Shown here: in pieces, positions 23,830 through 36,625 of the stretch | Position numbering within the stretch: position 1 is the stretch's first letter | Layout of the letters: the number at the start of each line of letters is the position of its first letter | Assembly: GCA_013399115.1 (NCBI GenBank) | Contig: VXAA01000914.1 | Span: 565,515-629,514 of the forward strand | Reading direction: 5' to 3' | Length of the DNA: 64,000 bases | Origin: Anseranas semipalmata | Taxonomy: Eukaryota; Chordata; Aves; Anseriformes; Anseranatidae | Made by a program: the position numbers and the translations under genes | The notes under the pieces: model-generated | Told to the model about the DNA's origin: nothing | Seen by the model: only the letters and a program-made list of their open reading frames with translations | Database searches by the model: none

Positions 23830-26800
23830 CTGAGCCCTCGTGCACGTTGGGTGCCGGGCGAGGTGCTGGGCGCGTGGCAGACCTCAGGGCGCTGTGTCCA
23901 GCCCCACTCCTGGGTCAGCAGCACTCCTGGCCTTCCCGCGGGGCTGGAGGAAGGCTCCTCCGCTCCTGCCTGCAGACTGTGGGGAAACCAGACGCGTGCC
24001 TTTCTCTAAAAGGAACATCTCTACGTGCTGGGGCTGCGGGGCCTCTGTGCTGTTTGCAAAAGCACTTTAAAAGCTGCAGAAGTGCCAAGTATCCTTATGG
24101 CTGCTATTAGAAACAGTGCCGTTTCCACAGACAGGTAGCGTTCGGGTCAGGAGAGCTTTGGCTTTGGCTGTATTCTCCAGGTGGCAGCTGCTATAAAGGA
24201 AACAGATGTTTTGTTACAATTTCTAAGGAACTCTAATAGTTTTGTTAGATCTGGGGGAACAGGGGGCTAAGGTCAGCAGCAAGCTGCAATAGCCAGTGCT
24301 GCAGGACTGATTTTAACATGAGAAAGATGACTGTTTATTAGTGTCAGGAAGAGCTGGGGGAAAATATTTCAGGGGGAAAAAAAGAATTTGCAAGTATTGA
24401 CTTGCTATAAAAGCTATGTATGGATGTGGCTGGGTCTGTAGCTCCCTTTTATCAACTTCCCTGTGAAGCCTGAGAACAGCAAATGTTTCCAGAGGTTTCT
24501 CAGAGATGCAGCCGCGCTTGGCAGAGCAGGGATGGGGGGAACCATGGTCTCCCTAGGGTCGCTGGGGGCTTCGGGAGTGTCCCTGGGTGCCAGCATCCTC
24601 AAATCTGGTCCCTGCCTGCTGCAGGCGCTGTGCTGTGTGGGTGCCTTGGGGGATTGTCCCCTCCTCTGTCACGAGTAGCTCCCCCTCTTTTTGTCTTTGG
24701 GGCTAAGTGACTAGAGGACAGGTCACCCCGCAGTTACACCTGAGGTCCTGCAGAAAGCTGATGCTTTGAAATGACAACGGAACAGCCCACACAAGCTGTG
24801 TGTTCCAAACACTGCTCTGTTTTCAGAGTTAGGCTCTCTACATGATTTCCAAATGTTTTGCTTCCAAAACCTTTATGTCAAATCTTGGAAGTTTAACTAA
24901 TCATTTGCATATAGATTTTGCTTAGCTCAGGTCTTTATTTTCTCTTTTGATTCAGAGTTTGCAGTATAGCCTTCTGTACAGGATATTAATTTTGTTTTAA
25001 ACCAGCTTCTTTTATCCTTGAGACTTGAATGCCAGACACCTAGTGGCAAACTGGGTGGCCACAGGCTGGGAATAGTCAGCGAGTGAGTTCAAAGGGAGTA
25101 AAAACATTTCATCTGTTCAAAGACAGCTCTAGTCCCAGCTACTGACTTTTTTAGTGGCTCTCATAACGACTAATGATATTTAATAGTAAAAGTTAAAAAA
25201 AATAAAATAATAATAACTCTTGTGTAAGCAGCATTTGAAGGCTTTAGGTTCAGCTTGCTGAGGAGGCAAAGCTGTCTGTTCCCCGTCCCTAGCAGTACAT
25301 GCTGGAAAACTCCACGGACGTGGTACTTCTGTGCTGGCTCAGAGCAGCGATCGCGGTGTTGTGTCTCTCTGTGGGACACCTGGCGTCACTGCTTCAGAGG
25401 TAAAATGTGGGACTTTTCAGCAAGAAATGTGCTCATCTGTTTCAGTGTTCCCTCTGAGCCAGCCTCAGCTGCTTGCAGGGGGTATGGGACCTGTAATAGT
25501 GGAATGACCCACTCGAGCAGGTCTTGCTCTAAAGCTTCATAATTATTTTCAGCACTGAAACATGAGGCTTATTATCATTTCCCAAATTTCTGTTTTCACT
25601 GGAAATAACTGGCTATTCTCATTCTCTCTATGTATATTTAAAACCATTTTAAACTATTTGTGCTTGGAAAAGTGGCACTCGGTACTGGAAGGCAGGGCTT
25701 TGCATTGCAGGGCAGGCTGCTGCACAGGGTGCCTGATGTCTTCTGGCGTGCTCTGACACAACTAGCGTGGCAATACAAGGATTTGGGCCAAGAGTTTCAT
25801 GCTCATTTAAAGGGCTTTGGGTTTTTTATTCTTTTATTCAGATACCTACTACTGAACATCTGCGTTACAATGCAGCCTCACAAATTATATGTTCTTAGTG
25901 GCTTTATGTTCCATAAATTTTATCAAGTTGCTTTATGAGACCATGAAAACTTTGCATCCATAGCACCCCATGGCTTGGAGAACCTCAGTACATCTTTTTT
26001 TTGGAAAAGGCATCCTCTCTTCTTGGTTTTGAATCTGGCTGCGGACTGAGCAGGGGAAGAAAAGCACCATCTGCTCCCTTCACGTTTCCAGGCTGCGCAG
26101 ACCAGGGAACAGCCCACAAGCCCTCCGCAGTTCCCTCGCCCATGGCACCTGGGCTGGTTCAGCAGCATCCCAGCCCTCTGCTCCGTGCTGCACCCACCGC
26201 CACAGCCCGGAGCTGCCGTGCTCTGGGGCCGGATGCAGCAACGAGCGAGTGGCCCCCGGTGAGAAAAGCAGCACATCTGCAGAGAGCGCTCGCCAGCTGT
26301 AGTCGCAGCCAGGCTGATCTTTAAGATAAATGTTATTTAAATTGCTGTATCTCAGCTACTGTGGGAGCTGCACACCTCAGCTTAGCGTGCTAAATATACT
26401 TTATTAATTGCCTTGCTCTTTGCATACACCGGAGGCTGGTGCATCGTTAAATATACCGGGAACATTTATTCCTTGAGGTTTTGTTCCTTACTGAAGTATT
26501 CCAGTTCTTAATGGCTCCCTTGGATGGGATCAGGTTGGACGTGGCATATTGTGACTTGTCCTGCTTTTCCCTTCCTCGTTGAAGCACTACAGTACAACAC
26601 AGTGTCTTGCTGTCTGTAGTTAAGTACATCGTGCCTGTACAAAGCACCATCATTAGATTAGAGGGGTAAATACCTTCCGAGAGTGTTTAGTTCTGCTATT
26701 TGTCTGTATTGCTGTGTTACCTAAAGACTACAGCTGAGGTTGCTCTTTGCGTCGTGCAAAGCCTCCCAAAGTACAGTTTGCAATCTAAGCAGGCAATTAG

Positions 26801-29319
26801 ACAAGTGTCGGGGTGTAGCCCATACACAGGTCACAAACTGAGACCCTTCTGTTAAAGGCGGTTCACAGCATGATTCATTTTAGAAAGTGCAAGGAATAGA
26901 ACCAGCATCCAATTTTTTGCTTATCGCCTTCCCTGTTGGGTCTCAAGTAGCTGCACCAAAGCTGCTGCTTTCAGACCAGCATATAATTGACCCAAGAAGA
27001 GAATTCAAGAAGGGTGATCAGCCTCTTCAGAAAGCCACGCTGCACTGGGTTCTGAATGGAGTGTGTCTTTGAATACTTTAACACACTCTTTCTGGGCCTG
27101 CGTGCATTGACGAGAGAGGACTAGACGTGGTTTTCAAAGGGGAGAAGGGGGCTGCTTTTGCATTCTCTTAAAAATGCCTGCCTGTATCCGTATTGCTGCA
27201 GAGAGGCAAGGCGGAAGAGCTTTTCTTTCAGGTGGGAGCAAACCTATCCTGGAAGATAACCTGGCTCCACTCCGTGTCACCAGCTAGAGGCATTCTAGGG
27301 GCTCGGCTTGCTTCTGTTAGAGTAGGAAAAGAAACTTTCTCAGCTCCAAGTAGTGTGTTTCTTTTATGAGCCTCTTCTTTTTTTTATAGCCCTATTTGTT
27401 TTGTAGTAAAAGATGGTGAAGCACCTTGCACGGCAGCGTTAGTTACACACACCGGGTTCAGCCGAGAGCTCCGTTTCCTTCCAGCGGTTCCCTTCCAGCG
27501 CCGCAGCGCGTGGGGAGACGTGCCCTGGGGCTGCAGAGAGCGCTGTGCTGCGGGACGGGGCCAGCGGGCTGAGGGCATCTCAGACCTTCCTGGGACGGCC
27601 GCGAGCAGCCTCTGGAGCATGTTGCACTTGCAGAACCTCGGTCCCTTGGTAGTCTTCTTTAAACAACCGATTCCTTCAGGCAGTTTCTAGTCTGCTTCCT
27701 TCCCTGAACGCTTTTGTAAAGGAAAACACTACAGCAATCACCAGGCAACACATTATTGTATTATTCATGCCCGGTAGTTGAGAGTGATTGAGGTGGGGAA
27801 GAGGAGGAGAAAAACCCTGCAAAATTCATTACAGCTTTGGCACCACAGAACCTCACGGGATTTGGGGATATTGTGGCTTTAATCGGAGCTAATGGGTCCC
27901 TCTTGCACAAGAGATGGCTTTGAGTGGATGCGCCGAGCGCCTGCGGTTCCCTGTCTGCAGTGTGCAGCTGATCAGAATCCGACCCGCCTGGTGCGGGTCT
28001 GTGAGGGAGGCAGCGGGACAGCAGCGATCCATGCCGTGACATGCTGCTCTGGTCCTCTTGGCCTCGGTATCTCTTCACGCTTGTTCTGCCTTCTCGGCTG
28101 AGGCCCTAATTCCGTGGGGCAGAGGCTTCCCCCTGCCCGCATTGCCTCATGCAACACGTGCCACGTTTCATTTCTCGTGTCGGTTGGTTGCTGCAATGCT
28201 CTTGTTACTGTAATTCCTTTGCATTTCACCCTATTGTAGTATAGATGTATTGTAGGCACAACTCCTCGATTCAAGGCAATGATTTAATTGTTGAATGCTA
28301 TTACGTATATTACTTTGCTTTTCAAGCAGACAACTTTCATATTTCCCTAGTCTTTAGACAGGGAAGGAGATTTCTATCTATCCAAGGTATTTATAGACCC
28401 CATTATCTTAGTGTCTGCTATCTGATGTGTTTATCCTTCAGTGCCTATTAGTTATTAGGCATGGTTGTTTTTCTGCTTTACAGGGAATGGGGAGAGGGGA
28501 AAGTAAATGTACACTGCTTAATGGCTTATTGAGCTAGGAGCTTGAGGCAGAACAAGGAACTCCACCCCGATACTTCTGGATTTTCTAGAACTCTCCTTCT
28601 TCTATACCAAAAACACTGAAGCTTCAGTCCTGTCACTGAATCTTCAAGAGCAAGTCCCATGGCATGAAGGAACAGAAGTACTTTTAGCGGGGCTCCATTC
28701 CAGAAGTCCCGGCCTTTAACAGGCGGCTGCTGATGGCTGCTTCCATCTTGGTTTCCCCTTTGCTAGCCTGTCTGCTTCGTGGCAATGCCCGGCCTTGCTG
28801 CTGAATGCCACCACTTTTGGCATGGCTCCCAGCAGGCACAGAAGGTGGCAAGGGCTGGATCAGGCTTCTCAAGGGGGGGTTAAGTTTCTCCTCTGGTGAT
28901 GGCTGCTGGCTCTGCGTTGCTGCCCTCCCAGGACGGCGTAGAAGGTGGCCTCGTAGCCACGAGCAGAACACTGGTCACTGGTGCTGTCTTCCCAGCGCGA
29001 CCGCCGGGGAGCGGACTGCTTCACGGGGCCCGGGAGGTCGGGCAGTGACTCAGGGATGGGCAAGGCTGAGCTGATGGATAATGAACTTCCATTGCAGGCT
29101 GCGTTGTTTTCTGTGCTCAAGCACGGTTTCGTCCAGGTTTAAAATGATTACAAATATCAGCGAAATGACGAAGCACTGCTCTCGGAAGTAGAGTTTTCAC
29201 AGTAAATGGTTATTTGTTTTTCTGCATAAAAATATTGGCTTGTCCAGGGTGATACAATTCTCCCTCTCTCCCCTTCCACCTTTGTTACTGCCTGATTTGT
29301 GCATGTAGTTTAATTAAAA
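23830..29319. other. Non-coding stretch, no gene recognised
   Basis: No gene could be supported. GC-rich, CpG-containing patches occur at about 26080-26260, 27440-27610 and 28960-29050, each with overlapping frames open on both strands. An A-rich run at about 25194-25216 is simple sequence. The stretch 26770-26920 has faint MIR-like phrases ('gcaaggaatagaaccagc') but not enough to call. The minus-strand donor-like 'cccaggtgagt' ending at 23754 has no convincing exon upstream of it. Confidence 0.5.
25194..25216 (+). repeat. A-rich low-complexity run
   Basis: A residues broken by single T residues, running into short TAA units. There is no adjacent retroposon signature. Confidence 0.75.
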
Positions 29320-29640
29320 TCGTACAGTATTTCCACAACTTGGTACGTCTCCGCTGCTAGCTATGTATTTGATTTATATACAACATTCCAGTGAAACTGC
29401 CTGGAAAAATTAAATAGACATGAATCGACTTGCCGCAGGCTTTTGAAATCAAACATTTCACAGCTAACTCCCTGCGGACATCTCCTTTCAGCCTGATGCA
29501 GGATAAATGTTACTGTAAGCTGCTAAGTACAGGGCTATGTTAAAATGTAGTCATTAGGTTTGGGCTTTATAATTGTAGTTGTTTGCCAAATCATAGCTTA
29601 GGAGCCAGGGAGCACTTTGATTCATTACTTATGATTAGAT
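29320..29640. promoter_or_regulatory. Candidate conserved non-coding element
   Basis: This is AT-rich, non-repetitive and CpG-poor sequence with no open frame of note. It carries many short motifs of the kind found in developmental enhancers, such as repeated AATTAAA, TGATTAGATGA and 'aaattaaatagacatg'. It reads differently from the surrounding GC-richer sequence. This is a judgement on texture only, since no alignment was possible. Confidence 0.2.
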
Positions 29641-29647
29641 GATTTTT

Positions 29648-29667
29648 AAAAAAAAAAAAAAAAAAAA
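29648..29667 (+). repeat. A20 homopolymer
   Basis: Twenty consecutive A residues, the longest homopolymer in the window. No AATAAA lies just upstream and no target-site duplication or gene-like body was recognised, so a processed retrocopy tail is not supported. Confidence 0.9.
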
Positions 29668-31279
29668 CTACTTGGGCTATTAGACTTCTATTTTTTGTCT
29701 TGGCCTGTGGAATGAATCTACACCTGTGGCAAATGTCAGGTATTTGTAAAAACAGTTTCAGAATAACTGTGTTTGATGAAGCTATTGTAAATGCCTTTTC
29801 TGTCTGTGTTTTATCTGGAGGTCTAAGCTGTTGGCTCTTGGACAGATGCTTATTCTTAGCTGAGCTGCAGTTCTTTTCAGAGGCTTAGCGCATCATAAAC
29901 AACGTTAACTCCTTATCTGAATCTCAGCTTTAGTATTTATCAGTGTGACTTAAAACAGACCAAGACAAGGTATATCATGCAGTAGAAAACCCAAAACATC
30001 AGTGTTGTTGGTCCACGTTCATGTGTCTGCCTTTCTTAAGGCCAAGAATGAACATGCGGGCCGTGTCTTGAATTTCCAAGAGTGCAAGCAGAATGAAGAA
30101 ACCTCCTTTGTGCCTCCTGGATCGTCTGCTGGGAGCCCCCCAACTGAAGTGCGTATTCGTTCAGAGCTGAGCTATTCTGGTGGTAGTCACACTGGAGCTT
30201 CCGTGATGCATCTCATCCTTCCTGCCTCGTGCTAGGTGGGACTTAATCAAGAATTACTAGCATTATGGAAGACAAAATAAGCCCGTTGTGGGAATTGGGC
30301 TCAGCTGTGTCCTTTCAATAATTTATAATAAGTCTTGGGCTCTAATAACCTAATCACAAGGATTTGGGGAAGGAGAGAATGAGTTTGTTTGTTTCCTCCC
30401 AGCCACAGGTGATATTAAAGTGAAGAAAGAAAAATTAATCCTGTTTTCTGATTTGTCTTATAAAAGATATGCAAATGGTATCAGGAGGTATGAGCAAAAT
30501 GCCAGTGATTACGGGATTGCTAAGAGTGAATACGAAAGCAGTTCATCTGGAGAGCAGCGTTGTTTTGGTTTGTAAGTGCTATTTGTGAAGGCTTTTGCTG
30601 ATAGATTGCAAAACGCTGTGGGTCTGAGTTTTCTTTAAGGTCATCTAGGAAAGTGCGTTGGTCCCATCAGGAGAACGTGTCTGAGGGGTGCAGGGTGGGC
30701 CCTGGATAAGGATGGGTTTGGCAGACCGGGATGCTAAGCAGTGGGCAGGAGGTGAGCGGAGCTCCTTCAGAGAAGTGCAGAAGAACGACGCTTGAAGGAG
30801 GAGGGGGTGCAGCATCGGACCCAGGGACTCCTACCTTGCCTTGACAGATCCGTGTTCTGAGCTCAGCCGTGGGGGTCACTGCTCTGAGCTGGGTGCCCTG
30901 CCGAGCAGGAGGCAGGGGAGCGTAGCGTGCATCGCCGTGGCGTATGGCAGACTGCAGGCAGCGGACCTGCTGAGAAAGGTAAAATGGCAGAGGAGCAGAG
31001 GCCTGGGACAGAGGAGCAGGAGACGTGCAGAGGAGGCGTGCGGCACGACGTGTGCATGGATTGTAAGCTGGAGGAGCACGCGGCAGGCGTGTTTGTGCGG
31101 CGTACGTTGAACCGGGTTCCTGGGTCCTCGTCTCTGCGCTTCCCTAAAACTTTGGGTCTTCAGCCCGAGCTGTGGCTGCGGTTTGTGCGGAGCTGGCATG
31201 GTTCTTGAGGCGGTGTCAGCCCCCGGCCTCTGACCTCCGGAAATCCTGCTGCGCGGGAGAGAACCTGTCATCTCGCGTT

Positions 31280-31440
31280 TGCAAGCGCTTTTCCATTTAA
31301 TACATTTTAATCAGAAAATTAATCAGGAAACACCAGTTCAGCAAGATAATTGAACAATGAAGAGACACGATAATTACTGTTTAGTCTAATTAACTTTGTT
31401 AAGTCTTTATTGGGAACAGAGACTTCCTGAGTGAAACTTA
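31280..31440. promoter_or_regulatory. Candidate conserved non-coding element
   Basis: The interval is AT-rich with closely spaced homeodomain-type cores (ATTAATCA near 31318, GATAATTG near 31345, GATAATTACTG near 31370, CTAATTAAC near 31386) and a SOX-like AACAATG near 31354. No stop-free frame crosses it. The motif density is seen directly. Enhancer function and conservation are inferred. Confidence 0.3.
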
Positions 31441-31974
31441 TTAAATGGTTCTCCCTGGAAAACAGAATCCCCACCAAGAGCCTTTGTTACTCGTGCTGTC
31501 CATTAGGAGTCGGGTGCATGTCTTTAAATCGCGATTAGGGAAGCCTGCAGGTGGGTTTGGGGCAAGCTGTAAGTTACCTTTCGGTCTGATCTCCTACATC
31601 TTCAGTTCATTGATATCTCTAATTCCTTGCTGTCCTCCTGGCCTCTTCCCAGGTCGGCAGGACTGGATTGCCGCCTCCGGGGCACCGTGGCAGGGCGGGC
31701 ATGGTTGGAGCCGTGGCGGTTCTGCTTGTAGGGGCCAGAACACGTAACCTCAGTGCGCAGTCTTCCCGAAGGGAGCCTGCCCTCGTGCCTGCCGTGTGCC
31801 CCTCGGCTCTGACCTCTGTCCTTGCAGGCTCTTGGACAACTCGAATCAATGAGCTGTGTTCGCTGAGCAACGTTAACAGGCGTGAGGAGCAGCACGTGCT
31901 TGGGTGCCAGTTAGCGTGAGGGAGTTGCTCGGTCTGGCCCAGTCTCTCACCTAGTTTTACTTTGCTTTCCTAGT

Positions 31975-32200
31975 GAGAGCACAGCATTAAATATTTATAA
32001 TTTCAGAATGGAGGATTAAAAATAAATATTGAAATGAACTTGATTGGCTTTTGATCTGCTGAGAGAGCTCCTTGGCCACAGTCCAATATGCAGTGACCCA
32101 CAGGTAGCTGTGCATTATTCATATTAGGCGAGGTCGGGAGGATGAGAGACACTCGGGATATCGACCCTTTAGCAGAAGCATGAGGGAATGATTTAATAAT
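31975..32200. promoter_or_regulatory. Candidate conserved non-coding element
   Basis: AT-rich, non-repetitive sequence with 'ttaaatatttataattt', 'aaaataaatattgaaatg' and an octamer-like 'tgcattattcatatt' near 32110. It differs in texture from the GC-rich flank before it. It is proposed as conserved regulatory DNA on motif content only. Confidence 0.22.
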
Positions 32201-33490
32201 CCCTGGCTCGTGGGGTCATCTCCTTGAGGCAGCGAGCTACAAACCAAGGGGAACTCAGGAGCTTGGATCTTGCCTTAGTTTCTGTCATGGCAAGCCTAAA
32301 ACATCCTTTAATAGCCAAGGGGCTTACATCCATGGAGCTGGGCAGCATCTGGCCTCCCTGGGGAGACGAGTGCCTAAAATGAGGAGCAATCCTTCTGCTC
32401 TTTAAGGTGAGGCTATGTGGTTTCCTGTCAATACTGATAACTATTGTAAACCACAGAACTACTACAGTAGAGCAGGCCTGTCTTTTCCAAAATCCAGGCA
32501 TTTTTAATGAGCTCAGGAAAAGCATTCTAAAAAAAAACGTTCAATTACTTCCCTGTTTCTCAGCAGGGAGAAAACTCCCTGCCTGCTGCCCATGGACCCT
32601 GCCGTGGGCACGGGCATCAGCTGGCGGTAGCTGTAATCCCATTTCCACAACACTCGTTATATTTAAGATGCTAAGGTGGAGCATGTGCCTTAACAGGGGG
32701 ATTATACAAATATAGGTGGGTCTGTCCTTCCACAACACCTACTTGGCCTCGCTTCAGACCCTAACATTTTCATTAAAACTAGGGTACAGGATTGCTCCCC
32801 ACAAATCCTGTTATCTCCTACAGTTAATTTGTGCAACTAATAGCTGGAGTGTTTTGAACTTCTTGTCAGTGAATGGCATTGTAATTGAATTTGTAATTTA
32901 TTCGGTCCAGTTTATAATTAAAATAAGTACTCTCACTTATCGTTGTTGTATGTCGCTCTTAGGTTTTTCTGCCCATGTCCCACTTTTGAGGCTGCAGAGC
33001 AGTCTGTGTTGTATTCAGCCCCGAAGCACAAGGAAGACAACTCCATTACTCGTCTCTTTTTCTGGGTCACCCAGGGGCGGTCGCTGTTTTGTTCAGCCGC
33101 ACGCTGAAGCACTACATATTTTCACGACTTGAAACATGGGTCTGTTGGGACCAAGCATGCTTGGAGGATGCAGCCTAACAGCCTTGCATGCTTGTTTATT
33201 TTCTTCTTTCTCCTCTCTCGCAGTTAATTATTTTGTAAATGCTACCGGTTGCTGTAGGATCAGTCCACAGATCTGGCAGCAGAACTTGCCTTTCACCAGG
33301 GAGAGGCAGCTAATGGTTTTTCTAGAGGGGCAACTCTTGAGAACCCTTCCGATTTAATTTTTCCCTCGCATCTTCTCCTCTGGTGTCATTTAGAAAATAA
33401 AATTGCTAGAGCTTTAAAACACTTCCCTGGCTGAAGAAGGAGTTAATTATTATTTAAGATGAACAGCTGGGTAAGGTTAAAAGCCGTGAA

Positions 33491-33513
33491 ATGAAAGAAA
33501 AGAAAAAAAAAAC
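33491..33513 (+). repeat. A-rich low-complexity run
   Basis: A residues broken by single G residues. Simple sequence. Confidence 0.7.
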
Positions 33514-34539
33514 AGGAGAAGTTGAAATTGCAAAGATAGGGGAATTTCTTCAGTGAGGTTTTTAAAAGGAACGGTATCTGCAGTTTCAAGGTGGAAGGAA
33601 AGTAGAATCCAATTCTTTTTTCATTCCTTTTTCCTGCACCCCTTCCAGTTGTGGGGACAAGTAAATTGCCGTCTTCTTCTTCAGGAGAGACAGGAACTGG
33701 TGAAGCCACGGGTTTTGTTTTAGCGTGGGTTGATGGCCATGCACATGACTTGACTCGCCATGCCTTGAAGATTTGTACCATTAATGCTTGTGAAGCTGAC
33801 TGTGGTGTTCTGCAAGTCGCATCTCAAAAGTGTTCTTTACTGTGCTGCTCTAAAAAGCAACCCCCCCGGGGCAGGACTGCCTTCTGTCTAGTGCCTGTAC
33901 AGCAAACGGCATGGTGTGGGCTTCGAGAGCGTGGTGGAAAGGGCAGAGGATTCCCTAGGCACCAACACAAGGCAAGTAATTAGGAATGTCATAAAGCCTT
34001 AATGGGGGCTTCAGACTATTCTTCAGGGTAGTTTTGACTCTGTAGACAGCGATCATTTGGCTGCGCTTAGAAAACCCTAAAGACAAAGAGAGCAGTACTG
34101 TGTTGGGTCTGCTCCCCAGATCTCACTGCAGCGCTGCGGAGCTGAAGCCGTGTTTGGCCTTACTCTAGCGAAGAGCATGGGACCGTTTTCCCCCCAGAAG
34201 GCCATTCCTTCATGAACTCGCAGAGCCTTTGTGTTTGTGCTGTGACAGACGAGATTGTCTCACCTTGCTGCTCGGAGCCACAAACGCTTTTACTGCTCAA
34301 TAGGTAGCAAGTCGCAGTCTGCTGAAAAACCTGCACCATGCTGCTCAGTTTTATCCTCTCCCCTGCAGAACAGCTCTTTCACAGCTACTTGTGCAGCCTA
34401 TTTCTTTTGTCATAAAACTTCTAGTGCTGTGCCTACAGCACTCACCTACATGTCTAATTTCACTTCACCGTAACAGGCAGGCTACAGAATCTTAAGTAAA
34501 TGCTTGTTGGTCATTAAAGCTGTATTTACAGAGACTTAA

Positions 34540-34700
34540 CAGCGCTGTAATAGACATAGAACTTGCTCTGCAGAATTGTTACCACATAAATATACCAGAA
34601 TAAGCAGCTGGTACTTAAATGCTTTGTAATGCATGGAAAGCTGTAATTTGCTGATTAACAATGGTTGATTGCAATTGTATTACAATATCTATTTCCTAGC
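34540..34700. promoter_or_regulatory. Candidate conserved non-coding element
   Basis: AT-rich sequence with alternating short motifs such as 'taatttgctgattaacaatg', 'gattgcaattgtattaca' and 'gctttgtaatgcatgg'. These include C/EBP-like (ATTGCAAT), SOX-like (AACAATG) and homeodomain-like cores. No gene or repeat is visible. Function is inferred from motif clustering only. Confidence 0.25.
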
Positions 34701-35325
34701 ATCATCAAAAACCTGATCCATCTCCAAAAATGAAAGCACTGTTAAAGGTGCAAGAGAGTGACCAAGAGCTGGAGGAGTGTTGACCCCTAATTTTGAATTG
34801 TTTGCAGTGGAGATGGGTCTTTGCGGTGTTCTAAGCCAGCTGTGGCAGGACTGGATTCTCGGATGGTGTAGGTCAGCATGCATCTCCTGTTGGTGCAGCT
34901 TTTTACCAGCTGAAGATCTGCTTCTTTGTTACTGAGAGTCCAACTCATGGAAAGCCGACAAAAGCCACGCTTTCTTTTCTATTTTCACTAATTTTCCACT
35001 GCTAGCTTGTTGGAGTTATCCAGCAAGTCACTTCATCCCCATAAGTCTCTTTCTTCTCCTGGGCTTTGCCTTTTGAGGTTGCTAGCATTTCAGGATACTG
35101 TTTGCTCAGAACCTGGTGCATGTGAAATTGTATTTTTTCTGAAGCTTCCATGCACCTTTTCAGTGCAAGTATATATTCGTAGTTAATGTACTAATGCTGC
35201 TGAACTCTTTCTAATTGACAGGATGTCAGTAGGAGGTAGGTTTACCTTTTGCATGAAGATTCCTCTCATCCAAAGTTGCATTCAGAATCTTTTAGTCTTT
35301 ATCTTAAATAATATATCCTTGCTTG

Positions 35326-35355
35326 AAAAAAAAAGAGAAGGAAAAAAAAAGAGGA
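35326..35355 (+). repeat. A-rich (GA/A)n low-complexity run
   Basis: Two runs of nine A residues separated by 'gagaagg'. No retroposon body was recognised upstream. Confidence 0.75.
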
Positions 35356-36483
35356 GTCAAAAACATAAATTAAGTCTTCAAATGCATGTGCAGTTCTCTG
35401 TGACACAAACTTTGCTCTTGGGGTTTATGACGCTAATAAAATACTATTCACTGCTAACAGCTCTTTCCTTCCTAGCCTCACAAACTGAGACAAAAAAGTG
35501 CACATACTGAAGGAGTTCACATTTTATGTCTGTGTCAATATGGCCCTGCTTTATTGACATTTTTAGGTAGAACCTGGCTTGTCATGCCTGGACTATGTTA
35601 ACTATTATTTACTGTTTGGACTGAGGATCCAAGCCCTCCTTGTTTTAGGTGGTTGTACGTACAAATCAAAACTATTTGTATCCCAAAGAGCCTCTAAATA
35701 TGATGAGAGAGAGAACTGAGTTGGATAAAAGGACTAAGAAGTAGCCACCAGTCTGTGCAATACGTAACGTGGACCAGCACGCAGGCTGTGTGTTGGGAGG
35801 TGTTAGGGCCAGGCTTGCAGCTGGTGCCCGCATGCGGAGGGGATGCACAGAGATTCCTGCAGAAGAGCCTTCCCGACAGGCGTTAACAAGGAATCCGTCC
35901 CAAACTGCCCACTCAATTGAAGGGCTTGTATCTCTTATGAGGATCCGGACCCTCCGTTATATACTTTTAGACTTAAACTGTCAGGTGCTTAGAAAGACAG
36001 TTATTTTAAGTGATCAGTAATAATCATTTTTTGTCATCCTTAAAATAAATCATGTTAGGAACTGCCTGAGCAGGGCAGCATAAGTAATTAGAGTCAGGAT
36101 CCTGGACACATGCCCTAGCTGGCTCTGGCACCAGCATGAATTATAGAGCTACTATTCCTGATGAAACATTTGGACTTCTGTTGTAAAATCTGGAGTGGCC
36201 TGGCTGGGAGACCACTAATGATGAGTTGATCGTGGTGCTTTGGTACCTTGCTGAGGGCATTCAGGCAAGATCAAGGTGAGTCCCAGCCAACTTGACCATG
36301 AGAGGGAGCAGAGAGTCAAACCCCATGTCTTAGAGGACATGGATTTAAAGACGAGTGGTATTAGTTCAGATCTTGCAGTAGAATCTGTGATCTCTGTAAT
36401 CAAAGTTCTCCAAACTTCTTAGACAACTTCATTTGACTTCCTGTCATGCATGTAATAATGCTTTCCTCTTGTTTTCCACCCAG

Positions 36484-36625
36484 CTTCTTGCAAACTTGGA
36501 ATAATGACAGATGGCTCTGCCTCATCCAGAGGTTCACATACGAAGCCATTCAGGGAAACCACAGTGGAAACCCGATGCACAAATCAGCCCTCAGAATGGA
36601 ATTAACCTTTAGGAAGATCTTACAA
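36484..36625 (+). other. Exon-like interval with very strong splice sites (unproven)
   Basis: An excellent acceptor ('cctcttgttttccacccag') is followed by 142 bases ending at a perfect 'gtaagt' donor. One frame is open across the whole interval: one leading base and then 47 complete codons, ending in FRKILQ. A second frame holds an ATG at 36504 (MTDGSASSRG...) but stops within the interval. I do not recognise either peptide. This is the best exon-like signal in the window. It could be a coding cassette exon of a gene spanning the region, a non-coding RNA exon or a pseudo-exon. Confidence 0.25.

Larger units (their letters stand above)
29668..36483. other. Non-coding stretch, mostly AT-rich, no gene recognised
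   Basis: Three AT-rich enhancer-like stretches and two A-rich runs within it are listed separately. A GC-rich patch lies at about 30880-31260 with frames open on both strands (131 codons on -, 93 on +), again without any recognisable protein. Nothing else could be supported. Confidence 0.5.

Noticed and set aside
26770..26920. MIR-like wording ('gcaaggaatagaaccagc')
   Set aside because: Only one short phrase matches. The rest of the interval does not follow the element.
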